14,939 bases of DNA from Bifidobacteriaceae bacterium (GCA_031265345.1 JAISCU010000059.1:1-14939); one strand, 5' to 3'; numbered from the stretch's first letter, positions 1 through 7,757 are shown. The notes: generated from the sequence alone by a model not told the origin. Translations and numbers: made by a program.

Positions 1-2
1 GC

Positions 3-581
3 GACCAGCCCGAGGAGCGCGCGAAGTCCGTCAACCAGTTGATGGCCCGCCCCCACATGCTCATCCACGTGCCCGCAGGGACCCTGCTCGGCGCCTCCGA
101 CCAGCCCGGGTGGCTGTCCGACGACACCCCGATCCCCGCCGACGTCGTCCGGAGGATCGCGAAGGACGCGACCTGGCAGGCCCTGGTCGAGGACGCCGGC
201 CGGGTGGTCGGCCTCGGCGACCGGGTTCTCCCGCCCGGACTGGTTCCGGACCCGGCCGAGTGGCCCGCGAACACCATCGCCTCCGACTCCTACCAGGCGG
301 GCGCCAAGCTGAGGCTGCTGCTGGAGGCCAGGAACCGGGGCTGCTGCGTCCCGAACTGCTCGGCGCCACCGGGCCGGTGCGAAGCCGACCACCGGGTGCC
401 CTACGACCCGGCCAGACCAGCGGCCGAGCAGACCACCGGTTCGAACATGCAGCTTTTGTGCAAAGCCCACCACCAGCTGAAGACCCACCACGGATGGGCC
501 CACAACCACGACCCCGCAACCGGCCAGACCACCATCACCCCGCCGCACAGCCCACCCGTCATCGCCGTCCCGCGCGAATAA
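3..581 (+). CDS. DUF222/HNH endonuclease-like protein (13E12 type), C-terminal part
   Basis: The frame is open from the left edge, so the true start and the N-terminal DUF222 helical region lie outside the window; about 192 residues are visible, ending in TGA-free sequence up to a TAA at 579-581. The diagnostic part is an HNH nuclease module: a CC-x3-C cysteine cluster (about 342-359), then CEADHRVPY carrying the DH pair, then NMQLLCKAHHQLKTH followed by GW. This matches the C-terminal HNH of the DUF222 family, which is abundant in actinobacteria (the 13E12 proteins of mycobacteria). The family is presumed to cut or bind DNA and is often multicopy, but its cellular role is not settled. Metal-binding and catalytic histidines are present, so this copy is not obviously dead. 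Nothing nearby suggests a partner; the next gene, fic, starts 130 bp downstream and seems to have its own promoter. Confidence 0.85.
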   Translation, partial: DQPEERAKSVNQLMARPHMLIHVPAGTLLGASDQPGWLSDDTPIPADVVRRIAKDATWQALVEDAGRVVGLGDRVLPPGLVPDPAEWPANTIASDSYQAGAKLRLLLEARNRGCCVPNCSAPPGRCEADHRVPYDPARPAAEQTTGSNMQLLCKAHHQLKTHHGWAHNHDPATGQTTITPPHSPPVIAVPRE

Positions 582-699
582 GCCCCACAGGCAGTCCGAG
601 GTCGCCCGAACCGACCACCGACGGAACTAGAAGGCAAGCCGAGCTCGTTAGGTGGAGCCGCGCCCGCGACATGTATGTGGCCGGGCTGCCAGCGCCCGA

Positions 700-714
700 T
701 AGGTTGGAGGAATG
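700..714 (+). promoter_or_regulatory. Candidate -10 element and leaderless start of the fic gene
   Basis: TAGGTT at 700-705 fits the actinobacterial TANNNT -10. With the usual 6-nt gap, transcription would begin at 712, the A of the first of two tandem ATG codons. GGAGG at 706-710 looks like a ribosome site but lies only 1 nt from ATG 712 and 4 nt from ATG 715, which is tight for Shine-Dalgarno initiation. I see no convincing -35. The sequence GATAGGTTGG here closely resembles GATAGGATGG at argC. Confidence 0.4.
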
Positions 715-2046
715 ATGGCGTACGTACCCTTCCGCGCGTTCGCGGACTGGCAGGTCCCCTTCGGCGCCAGCGTGGTCGACCAGTACGCCGAACACCTGGG
801 TGAAGTCAGGGCGGCCGCCACCGAGGACGAGCGCGCGCAGGCACTCGAAGTGGCGATTCGATCCGCAGCTGTTGACACCGGCGCGCTCGAAGGGCTGTAC
901 ACCACCGACCGAGGCTTCACCAAGACTGTGGCGACGAGGTCGGGGGAGTGGCGCGAAGCGCTCGCCATGAAAGGGGAACAACCCCGGCGCTCCATCGAGG
1001 ATCAGCTGGAAGGGTACGAGTTCGTCCTGGACACCGCTGCGAGTTCGGAGCCGATCAGCCAGAGCTGGATCAGGGAACTGCATGCGATCCTGACCAAGCG
1101 CCAGGAGACTCATCGGGAGGAACAACGGGCGCTTCCCCACGGCGAGTACAAGACTCACCCCAACAACCCGACCAGCAGTTCCACCGGTCGGGTGCATCAT
1201 TATGCCCCTCCCGAGAGCACGCACCCGGAAATGACTCGCCTGGTAGACCAGCTGCGGAGCCCGGAGTTCGATGCCGCCCACCCGGTTGTGCAGGCAGCCT
1301 ATGCGCACTACGCCTTCGTCTCGGTGCATCCGTTCGCCGACGGCAACGGACGTGTGGCACGGGCGCTCGCGAGTCTGTACCTGTACCGGAACCCCGGCGT
1401 GCCGCTAGTGATCTTCGCAGACCAACGGGACAGGTATGTCGACGGCCTCGAAGCGGCTGATTCGGGTGGCCCGGACGAGTTCGTACAGTTCATTTCCGAA
1501 AGAGTCATCGACGCGATTGGGGTGATGGAGTCCGCGCTCACGCCGGTTCGCCGCCCGGACACCAGTCTGATCGATGCGGCGGTCGGGGAGGGCAACCGGC
1601 GGGATGAGCCCGGGCGTGTTGCCGCCCGCGCCGCGGCGCGTGTCCGCGCAGCGTGCGAGAAACGCCTGGAAGTCGCGATTCGCGGGTACGAGTTACCTCG
1701 TGGGCTTGGTTGGCGAGTCGGCATGGGGCCAGGTGTCGGAGTGCCGGACGGGTACGCTGCGAGCGGTGGCGTGTTCGCGGCGCGAGCCGACACCTGGGAT
1801 GCTCCGACCGGCAAATCGAGAATCGAGCAGGCGTACCAGGTCGGCCTGGCCGAATCGCCCGACGGCGGCCCCGAAATCGCAGTTTTCGCGGATGGCGATC
1901 TGGAGCCCCTGAGGATCTGGCGCCGCGAGATCGACCCCTCGGAGACCGAGGCGTTCCGCCTGAAGGTCGAGGACTGGGCCGAACGGGCAGCCGCTCGATT
2001 CGTGCAGGCGTTGACCGAGGCGGTCGCCAACGGGGCGCTCGACTGA
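712..2046 (+). CDS. Fic-domain protein (probable AMP transferase, self-inhibited type)
   Basis: The 444-residue protein carries the Fic active-site motif HPFADGNGRVAR at residues 206-217, with catalytic H206, D210 and the GNGR anion hole. The conserved stretch before it, VHHYAPPE, is the usual Fic flap region. Near the N terminus, TGALEG (T56-G61) fits the (S/T)xxxE(G/N) inhibitory motif, with E60 as the glutamate that would block ATP gamma-phosphate placement. This makes it a class II Fic protein, self-inhibited within the chain, so no separate antitoxin is expected and none is seen. Family members transfer AMP from ATP to hydroxyl side chains of target proteins; the target is unknown here. 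The Fic core ends near residue 273. The remaining 170 residues form no domain I recognise. Start choice: 712 if leaderless, 715 if Shine-Dalgarno dependent. A rare TTA leucine codon occurs at residue 328. Confidence 0.9.
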   Translation: MMAYVPFRAFADWQVPFGASVVDQYAEHLGEVRAAATEDERAQALEVAIRSAAVDTGALEGLYTTDRGFTKTVATRSGEWREALAMKGEQPRRSIEDQLEGYEFVLDTAASSEPISQSWIRELHAILTKRQETHREEQRALPHGEYKTHPNNPTSSSTGRVHHYAPPESTHPEMTRLVDQLRSPEFDAAHPVVQAAYAHYAFVSVHPFADGNGRVARALASLYLYRNPGVPLVIFADQRDRYVDGLEAADSGGPDEFVQFISERVIDAIGVMESALTPVRRPDTSLIDAAVGEGNRRDEPGRVAARAAARVRAACEKRLEVAIRGYELPRGLGWRVGMGPGVGVPDGYAASGGVFAARADTWDAPTGKSRIEQAYQVGLAESPDGGPEIAVFADGDLEPLRIWRREIDPSETEAFRLKVEDWAERAAARFVQALTEAVANGALD

Positions 2047-2085
2047 CGGGTGGGCCGCAGGACAAGGCCGAGCGGCATCGTACGT

Positions 2086-3717
2086 CTACGACGACTGGTC
2101 CGGCCCCAACTCGATGGCCAGCTCCTCGCGGTCCAGTTCCTCCAGGCCCTCCTCGAGGACGACCGACGGGAAGGCGCCGGCGCGACGGGCGCCCAACAGG
2201 TCGGAACGCATCGCCCGGACCACGTCCAGCCGCAACTCGCGCAACTCCTCGCGGCGCTCGCGCCCATCGCCCGGAGCGGACGAGGCGAGAGGCGGCTCGT
2301 CAACGTTCGGCACGGTCACCCAACGCAGGGTCTGGCGAGCCAGTTCGATGCCCCGAGCCGAATACGCCCGGCCGTCGGGGCGGCGCAAACCCGGCCCGTC
2401 GGCATCGAGAAACCTCGCCGCCACGCCGGACAGCCGATGCCGCAATTCGACCCGCCAAGGCATCCAGCCCTCCTCGCCGCCGCCCCGCAGGTCCAGCGCG
2501 CGCAGCAACGCGGGGAGCGTGCCACCCTGCAGCACCAGCGAGGCGCCCGCGACGGCGAAGGCGATCAGGATCAGCGCCGGGCGCTCAGGCGTGTCCAGCG
2601 GCAACGTCTGGGCGGCCGCCACGGTCACGACCCCCCGCAGACCGGCCCATTGCAGCACCAGGCCGTCGCGCCAGCCCAGGTGGGCGGCGTTCGGGTCGGG
2701 CGGGAGCGCCGAAGAAGAACTAGGGCGACGATGCCGCTCGCGCAGCCCCAGACCGGCCAGCATCGTCGCCGTGAACAGGCCCCGCACCACCAGGACCGCG
2801 ACCAGGGCGAGGGCTGCGGTCATAAGGGCGCGGCCGACCGAGTCGTTCTCGCGCCGGAAGCCCTGGTAGAGGCCGGACAGTTGCAGGCCCATCGCCAGGA
2901 AGACCGCGCCCTCCGCCAACATGTCCACGGTCAGCCAATTGCTCTCCTGGGCCAACCGGTTGCGGGCCGAGATGAAGCGGGGCGCGCCCTGGCCCACCAC
3001 CAGGCCCGCGACCACCACCGCGACCAGGCCGGAGGACTCCAGGTGCTCCACCGGCAGGTAGGCCGCGAACGGCACCAGGAAGGAGAACACGGTGTGCGCG
3101 GTCGGGTCTTGGACGTGGCGCCCGATCCTCAGCGCGGCCCATCCGACAACCAGGCCGACCACGCTCGCGGCGCCGATGGCCCAGATGAAGCTCCACGCCA
3201 CCAGCGGAAACGACACGGTCGCAGCGAGGGCGGCACGAAGCATCACCAGGGCGGTGGGGTCGTTCAGCAGGGACTCGCCGCTCAAAACCGTCACCACGCG
3301 GGCGGGCGCCCCGGCCTTCTTGATGATGGTGATGGCGGCCGCATCGGTCGGGGAGACCACCGCGCCCAGGGCGATCCCCACGTTCAGCGGCACCGCCGGG
3401 AAGACCAGGTGTATGACCAGGCCGGTCACTACCGCTGTGACCACCACCAGGAGCACCGAGAACACGCCGATGGCGGCGGAGTTGCGGCGCAGGTCCACCG
3501 TCGGCATCCGGATCGCCGAGGAATAGAGCAGCGGGGGGAGGACGCCGCCCAGGATCCAGCCTGGATCGACCGAGATGTCCGGGACGGACGGAAGCAGCGA
3601 CACGCCCATGCCCGCGACCACCAGCAAGAGGGGCGGCCCGATCCGAATCCATTTGCCGAGGGCGCTGGCGGCCAGGGTGGCGGCCACGGCCGCCACTGCC
3701 AAGACGACGGTTTGCAT
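2086..3717 (-). CDS. CPA1 (NhaP-type) Na+/H+ antiporter
   Basis: The 543-residue membrane protein resembles the CPA1/NhaP monovalent cation:proton antiporters, which exchange cytoplasmic Na+ or K+ for H+ and help control pH and salt. Residues 1-410 are a run of hydrophobic helices. They include the CPA signatures SPTDAAA at 122-128 and SGESLLNDPTALV at 146-158, where N152-D153 is the ion-binding ND pair. WAGLRGVVTVAAA at 358-370 contains the conserved arginine. Residues 411-543 form a charged, helix-prone cytoplasmic tail ending in a Glu/Leu/Arg-rich region, as is common in bacterial members. Length is normal for the family. The gene converges on fic with a 39-bp gap and is divergent from lysX. 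There is no Shine-Dalgarno before the ATG, and a -10-like TAGCCT lies 6 nt upstream, suggesting leaderless expression. The exact ion preference cannot be read from the sequence. Confidence 0.92.
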   Translation of the reverse strand: MQTVVLAVAAVAATLAASALGKWIRIGPPLLLVVAGMGVSLLPSVPDISVDPGWILGGVLPPLLYSSAIRMPTVDLRRNSAAIGVFSVLLVVVTAVVTGLVIHLVFPAVPLNVGIALGAVVSPTDAAAITIIKKAGAPARVVTVLSGESLLNDPTALVMLRAALAATVSFPLVAWSFIWAIGAASVVGLVVGWAALRIGRHVQDPTAHTVFSFLVPFAAYLPVEHLESSGLVAVVVAGLVVGQGAPRFISARNRLAQESNWLTVDMLAEGAVFLAMGLQLSGLYQGFRRENDSVGRALMTAALALVAVLVVRGLFTATMLAGLGLRERHRRPSSSSALPPDPNAAHLGWRDGLVLQWAGLRGVVTVAAAQTLPLDTPERPALILIAFAVAGASLVLQGGTLPALLRALDLRGGGEEGWMPWRVELRHRLSGVAARFLDADGPGLRRPDGRAYSARGIELARQTLRWVTVPNVDEPPLASSAPGDGRERREELRELRLDVVRAMRSDLLGARRAGAFPSVVLEEGLEELDREELAIELGPDQSS

Positions 3718-3729
3718 CTGCCAAGGCTA
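3717..3729 (-). promoter_or_regulatory. Candidate -10 element and leaderless start of the antiporter gene
   Basis: On the minus strand TAGCCT (3729 down to 3724) fits TANNNT and is followed by six bases, TGGCAG, and then the ATG at 3717-3715. This spacing puts the predicted transcription start on the A of the start codon. No purine-rich Shine-Dalgarno sequence is present before the ATG, which supports a leaderless mRNA. The -35 region is not recognisable. Confidence 0.4.
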
Positions 3730-3813
3730 AGAGATGGTCCGGGCTGCCGGGTGGGTTGACCAGTGAACACTTCGCCCCTTGGTCCACAGGTCAGGTCCGG
3801 GTTTGCGGCACAA

Positions 3814-3891
3814 TAGGGTCTGAAGGACGGTGAGGACCGTGCCAATCGGGCCCGCCGTGTCGGGGGAAGCGTATCGGGGGAAGGAAGAACG
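3814..3891 (+). promoter_or_regulatory. lysX upstream region: weak -10 candidate, small inverted repeat and ribosome site
   Basis: TAGGGT at 3814-3819 is a possible -10, giving a start near 3826 and a leader of about 66 nt; no good -35 is visible. A perfect 5-bp inverted repeat follows (ACGGT 3827-3831, ACCGT 3836-3840), which would form a small hairpin at the 5' end of such a transcript. Just upstream, AGGTC occurs twice in tandem (3788-3797). A purine-rich stretch (about 3876-3888, GGGGGAAGGAAGA) is a fair Shine-Dalgarno for the ATG at 3892, so unlike its neighbours lysX appears to have a leader. Confidence 0.3.
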
Positions 3892-6800
3892 ATGGCCAAG
3901 GCTGCGGGCACCGCATGCGAATGGCGAGACAACCGCACCCCCGTCTGGACGGCTAAGATTCTGGGTTTCGCCGCCATCTGGGCGTTGGCCGCCTGGCCGG
4001 TGCGACGGCTGTTCCCGCACCTCTACCGGGTGGTCTGGCTGGCCCTGGACGGCGTCAACCTGCCCGCCAACTCGTCGTTGTTCAATTTCGCGGCCCTGCT
4101 GGTCCTCGCGGTCGCCATCCGCCATCGCAAACGGGCCGCCATGTGGGCGGTCGTGTTGTTGCTCCAAGCCCCGGCGGTGATCTACGCCGCCTTCCTGTTG
4201 GTGGCCTGGGCGACGGGGTTCGAATGGCAAGGGTTCCTCTATCCAGGCTTGGCGCGCCGGCTCCCGACGCCAATCATCCCGGCGCGGGTGGCCATCAGCG
4301 CCCTGGTCGCCGTGGCCGTGATCTGGTGGCTGGTGGCGCACCGCAAGGCCTTCGGCGCGCCGGTCTCCCGGCGCTCCGTGGGCCGGGCGGCCTTGACGCT
4401 GGTGTGCGGCCTGGCGGTGGCCGGCGTCTGGGCTTTCGCCTGGGCGGTGACCGTCGGCTCGAACGCCTACTCGGTGGCGGTCAAAGCCTGGTGGGCCTTG
4501 AACGTCACGATCGGCCAGGGGCCGGAGGAGATAATCACCGGCGCCGGAATCGGGGGACGCCCCGAATGGCACTCGTCCCCGAACCACGCCGTCGCGCCGT
4601 GGTGGGTGATCCGCACCACCTCGATCGTGGCGACGCTGGCGCTGCTGGCCGCGTTGGTCGTCTTCACCCGCTCGGACCGGCGAATCCGCACCCTCACAGC
4701 CGACCAGGAATTGTCGCTTCGCCGACTGCTGTGGCAGTACGGCGAGCAGGACTCGCTGGGCTATTTCAACCTTCGTCCCGACAAGTCGGCGGTTTTCTCG
4801 GGCGACGGCAAAGCCGCCGTGGTGGGCCGATTGGTCGGTGACACTCTGCTGGCCAGCGCCGACCCGGTGGGGGACCGGGCGTCCTGGGGCGACGCGATAG
4901 GGCGTTGGATCGACTTGGCCCGCAAGCACGGCTGGACCCCGGCTGTGGTGTCCGCCACCCGGCGCGGCGGCCGGGCCTGGGAAGCCGCTGGGTTGCGCTC
5001 GCTGGAACTGGGCGACGAGGCGATCATCCACCCGGACCGGTTCTCGCTGCGGGACCGGCGCTTGAAGGGCGTCGCCGAATCGGCGCGGCGGCTGCGGCGG
5101 ATGGGCTACACCGTCCAGGTGCGGCGCCAGGAGGACGTCCCGCCCGAGGAGTTGAGGGTCTTGGCCCGCGACGCCGGCTTCTGGCGGCGCGGGGAGGAAC
5201 GCGGTTTCTCGATGACGTCCGGCGAGGTCGGCGATCCGGCCGACGGGCGCGACTTGATCGTCACCGCGCACCAGCCGAACGGCCGCGTCTGCGGGCTGTT
5301 GACATTCGCGCCGTGGGGTCGGCGGGGCGCGTCGCTGGACACCATGCGCCACGACCCGAGGGCGCACGGCGGTACCACCGAGTTGATGGTCACAGGGCTG
5401 GTCGAGGCCGCCCGCGAGATGGGCCTGCAGCGCGTCTCGCTGAACTTCGCCGTCCTGAGGAGGTTCCTGGTCGAGGGCGGCGAGGTGGGCGCCTACCCGA
5501 TGGCCCGGCTGGTGCGGCGCTTCCTGCTGATCGCCTCGCGCTGGTGGCAGATCGACGGGCTCTACCGGTCGAACGCGAAGTACGCCCCGGACTGGCAGCC
5601 GCGAGTCATCTGCTTCGACCGTGGCGCGTCGCTGGCCGAGGTGATCTTCGCGGTCGGCCGAGCCGAGGGCTTCCTGCCGGACCGTTCGCCGGCCGAGGTG
5701 TTGGCCCGGACCGGAAGCCACGGCGCCTTCACGCACGATCCCGAGTTCGTGGCCGCCGTGGCGGAGTTGGAACGCCAGGAGTTGGCGGCCTCGACCGGCG
5801 CATCGACGCCCACCTCGTTGACGGCGGCGCGGCTGAAGCACCGCGCCGCCCTGGCCGAGGCCGGCATGGACCCCAACCCGGTGGCGGTGCCCCGGACGGT
5901 GTCGCTGCGCCAGGCGGTCGAGCGCGCGGTGGAGCACCCGGCCGACGAGCCAGCCGACGAGACGGGCCAGAGCCGACCCGGCGGCATCGGGCAAATGTCC
6001 GTCGTGGGGCGTGTCCTGCGCAAACGCGACCACGGCGGGGTTGTGTTCGCGGACCTGCGCGAGGGCGTGGTCGAGCTGCAAGTCATGTTCCAGCGCCGCG
6101 AGGCGGCCGGGTTCGACCTCTTCAAGCGGCACGCCCAACTCGGCGACGTGGTCTCCGTCACGGGCTCGCTGACGCATTCCAAGACCGGGCAGCTGACGCT
6201 TGACGCGGCCGGGTGGACCATGGCCGCCAAGTCGATCGCGGCGCCGCCCTCCAAACGCCGCCTCGAGAACACCGTTCCCAAGCTGACCCCGGCCCTGGCG
6301 CGGGCTCCGCACCTGGTGCTGGCGACCAACAATCGCGCCATGGACATGATCTACGCGCGGTCGGCCGCGACCGCCGCCCTGCGCTCGGTCCTGCGTGGGG
6401 CCGAATTCATCGAGGTCGAGACGCCGATCCTCCAACCGATCCACGGCGGCGCCAACGCGCGGCCCTTCCGCACCCACATCAACGCCTACGACATGGACCT
6501 CTACCTGCGGATCGCGCCCGAGCTGTACCTCAAGCGGCTGGCCGTGGGCGGGGTCGAGCGCGTCTTCGAGCTGGGGAAGAACTTCCGCAACGAGGGCGTG
6601 GACCGCAAGCACAACCCCGAGTTCACCTCGTTGGAGGCCTACCAGGCCTTCTCCGACTACGACGGCATGCGGCTGCTGACCCAGGACCTGATCCGGGCGG
6701 CGGCCCAGGCCGTGCACGGGAGGGTGGTGGCAGTGTCGCCGGACGGCCGGGAGGTGCCGTTGGACGGGGATTGGCCGGTGGTTTCGGTGCACGATGCCGT

Positions 6801-7308
6801 GTCGCGGGCTTTGGGCGCGCCGGTCACGGTCGCCACGCCCCTGGTGGAGCTCCGGGCGCTCGCGTCTAAGGCGGGGATCGCCTGGCGCGAGGAGTGGACG
6901 GGCGGCGAGATCGTCGCGGAGCTATATGACGAACTGGTGGAGGGCCAGACCTTCGAGCCCACGTTCTACAAGGATTTTCCGGTCGAGACGTCGCCGCTGA
7001 CCAGGCGGCACCGCTCGGTCGCGGGCTTGGCGGAGCGGTGGGACCTGGTCGCCTTCGGCGCGGAGGTCGGGACCGCCTACTCGGAGCTGACCGATCCGGT
7101 GGACGAGCGCCAGCGTCTGACCGCCCAGTCCGCCAAGGCCGCGGCGGGCGATCCGGAGGCGATGGAGATCGACGAGGACTTCCTGAACGCCTTGGACTTC
7201 GGCCTGGTGCCGACCGGCGGCCTGGGCCTGGGCGTGGATCGCATTGTCATGACCCTGACCGGCGCCAACATCCGCGACACCCTGACCTTCCCCTTCGTCC
7301 GCCCCTAA
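3892..7308 (+). CDS. lysX: Bifunctional lysyl-phosphatidylglycerol synthase / lysyl-tRNA synthetase LysX
   Basis: This 1138-residue protein has the same build as mycobacterial LysX (about 1170 residues). Residues 1-265 contain about six hydrophobic segments (roughly 21-36, 62-77, 84-107, 131-149, 166-188, 237-259). Residues 268-575 are a DUF2156 aminoacyl-PG synthase domain with the typical SLNFAVLRRF and RSNAKYAPDWQPR blocks (K563, R571). After a linker, an OB fold starts near residue 700. A class II LysRS catalytic domain follows: VETPILQPIHGGANARPF, motif 2 FRNEGVDRKHNPEFTSLEAY (F898, R899, E901) and motif 3 GGLGLGVDRIVM with R1117. Members charge tRNA-Lys with lysine, then move lysine onto phosphatidylglycerol in the membrane, lowering surface negative charge and raising resistance to cationic peptides. 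YSELTDP has Thr where housekeeping LysRS has Asn, as I recall for LysX. The stretch just before the first catalytic motif is divergent (residues 797-823). The gene appears monocistronic. Confidence 0.95.
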   Translation: MAKAAGTACEWRDNRTPVWTAKILGFAAIWALAAWPVRRLFPHLYRVVWLALDGVNLPANSSLFNFAALLVLAVAIRHRKRAAMWAVVLLLQAPAVIYAAFLLVAWATGFEWQGFLYPGLARRLPTPIIPARVAISALVAVAVIWWLVAHRKAFGAPVSRRSVGRAALTLVCGLAVAGVWAFAWAVTVGSNAYSVAVKAWWALNVTIGQGPEEIITGAGIGGRPEWHSSPNHAVAPWWVIRTTSIVATLALLAALVVFTRSDRRIRTLTADQELSLRRLLWQYGEQDSLGYFNLRPDKSAVFSGDGKAAVVGRLVGDTLLASADPVGDRASWGDAIGRWIDLARKHGWTPAVVSATRRGGRAWEAAGLRSLELGDEAIIHPDRFSLRDRRLKGVAESARRLRRMGYTVQVRRQEDVPPEELRVLARDAGFWRRGEERGFSMTSGEVGDPADGRDLIVTAHQPNGRVCGLLTFAPWGRRGASLDTMRHDPRAHGGTTELMVTGLVEAAREMGLQRVSLNFAVLRRFLVEGGEVGAYPMARLVRRFLLIASRWWQIDGLYRSNAKYAPDWQPRVICFDRGASLAEVIFAVGRAEGFLPDRSPAEVLARTGSHGAFTHDPEFVAAVAELERQELAASTGASTPTSLTAARLKHRAALAEAGMDPNPVAVPRTVSLRQAVERAVEHPADEPADETGQSRPGGIGQMSVVGRVLRKRDHGGVVFADLREGVVELQVMFQRREAAGFDLFKRHAQLGDVVSVTGSLTHSKTGQLTLDAAGWTMAAKSIAAPPSKRRLENTVPKLTPALARAPHLVLATNNRAMDMIYARSAATAALRSVLRGAEFIEVETPILQPIHGGANARPFRTHINAYDMDLYLRIAPELYLKRLAVGGVERVFELGKNFRNEGVDRKHNPEFTSLEAYQAFSDYDGMRLLTQDLIRAAAQAVHGRVVAVSPDGREVPLDGDWPVVSVHDAVSRALGAPVTVATPLVELRALASKAGIAWREEWTGGEIVAELYDELVEGQTFEPTFYKDFPVETSPLTRRHRSVAGLAERWDLVAFGAEVGTAYSELTDPVDERQRLTAQSAKAAAGDPEAMEIDEDFLNALDFGLVPTGGLGLGVDRIVMTLTGANIRDTLTFPFVRP

Positions 7309-7311
7309 CTC

Positions 7312-7396
7312 GGGGACGGTACCTTTCCATGCCCGGATGCGGGTCCGAGGCGCGTGTTGCCGCAGGTCAGACCCTGTGGATAACGGGTCCGTCCCC
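7312..7396. repeat. REP-like inverted repeat downstream of lysX
   Basis: GGGGACGGTACC (7312-7323) and GGGTCCGTCCCC (7385-7396) are inverted copies matching at 10 of 12 positions, with 8 consecutive matches at the outer ends and 61 bp between them. GGGGACGG-type ends recur in dispersed palindromes linked to REP-associated transposases in several bacterial groups, from my general recollection. No transposase is present here. It could instead act as a weak transcription stop for lysX. Confidence 0.35.
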
Positions 7397-7523
7397 ATTA
7401 CGTGCTCACTTGGGCATTTGGTCCTATTCGCGCGAGGGGTGCCGATGCCGCCGACCCTGGTCGGGCGGACCCGTGGGCTCTCGACGTGCCGGGTGGGCGG
7501 CATCGTGCGAGCGGGGTCACAGG

Positions 7524-7585
7524 GGGCGAAACTCGCCGGGATTCGCGGCGCGGGCAAATCCGTGCAAGTTTCGACCGGCGGCGGC
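7524..7585 (+). repeat. Hairpin-forming intergenic repeat, copy 1
   Basis: This 62-bp unit recurs at 7660-7721; the last 31 bp (7555-7585 against 7691-7721) are identical. The unit folds on itself: CGAAACT at 7527-7533 pairs with AGTTTCG at 7567-7573, outer GG (7524-7525) pairs with CC (7575-7576), and inner GGATT pairs with AATCC. The 9 bases between the inner arms, the predicted loop, differ strongly between the two copies while the arms are conserved. A GC-rich tail ending in CGGCGGCGGC follows. Confidence 0.75.
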
Positions 7586-7659
7586 CGATGGCGCTCGCTC
7601 GGCTCCGAAGGTTTCCCCAGGTCAGACGCGCTGTCATGTCGGGGACCGCCCCTGCGGGA

Positions 7660-7721
7660 GGGCGAAAGTCGCGGGGATTCGAATGGCGCGCAAATCCGTG
7701 CAAGTTTCGACCGGCGGCGGC
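7660..7721 (+). repeat. Hairpin-forming intergenic repeat, copy 2
   Basis: Second copy of the 62-bp unit, in the same orientation and 136 bp downstream of copy 1. The outer left arm reads CGAAAGT, so one base pair of the 7-bp stem is lost relative to copy 1; the inner GGATT/AATCC stem is kept. The predicted loop (AATGGCGCG instead of CGGCGCGGG) is almost wholly different. It ends 46 bp before the ARG-box candidate of argC. Confidence 0.75.
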
Positions 7722-7757
7722 TGTTCCCAATGAGGCCATCCCCGCCAATGTATGGAT

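Noticed and set aside
559..1329. Minus-strand open frame of 256 codons opposite fic
   Set aside because: It covers the conserved Fic motif on the other strand, has no recognisable domain and no supporting start signals.
2078..2091. Bidirectional terminator between fic and the antiporter
   Set aside because: TCGTA-CGTC-TACGA is a perfect but only 5-bp stem with no T-run on either strand, partly inside the antiporter end; too weak to call.
2050..3759. Plus-strand open frame of 569 codons opposite the antiporter
   Set aside because: The translation is almost all Gln, Arg, His and Gly, while the opposite strand encodes clear antiporter motifs and membrane helices.
3727..6792. A 1021-codon open frame on the minus strand opposite lysX
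   Set aside because: It is His/Gln/Arg/Gly-rich with no family resemblance, lies antisense to a well-matched LysX, and is a typical GC-driven shadow frame.
7524..7721. CRISPR array
   Set aside because: There are only two repeat copies, 74 bp apart edge to edge, the repeats are imperfect, and no cas genes are nearby.
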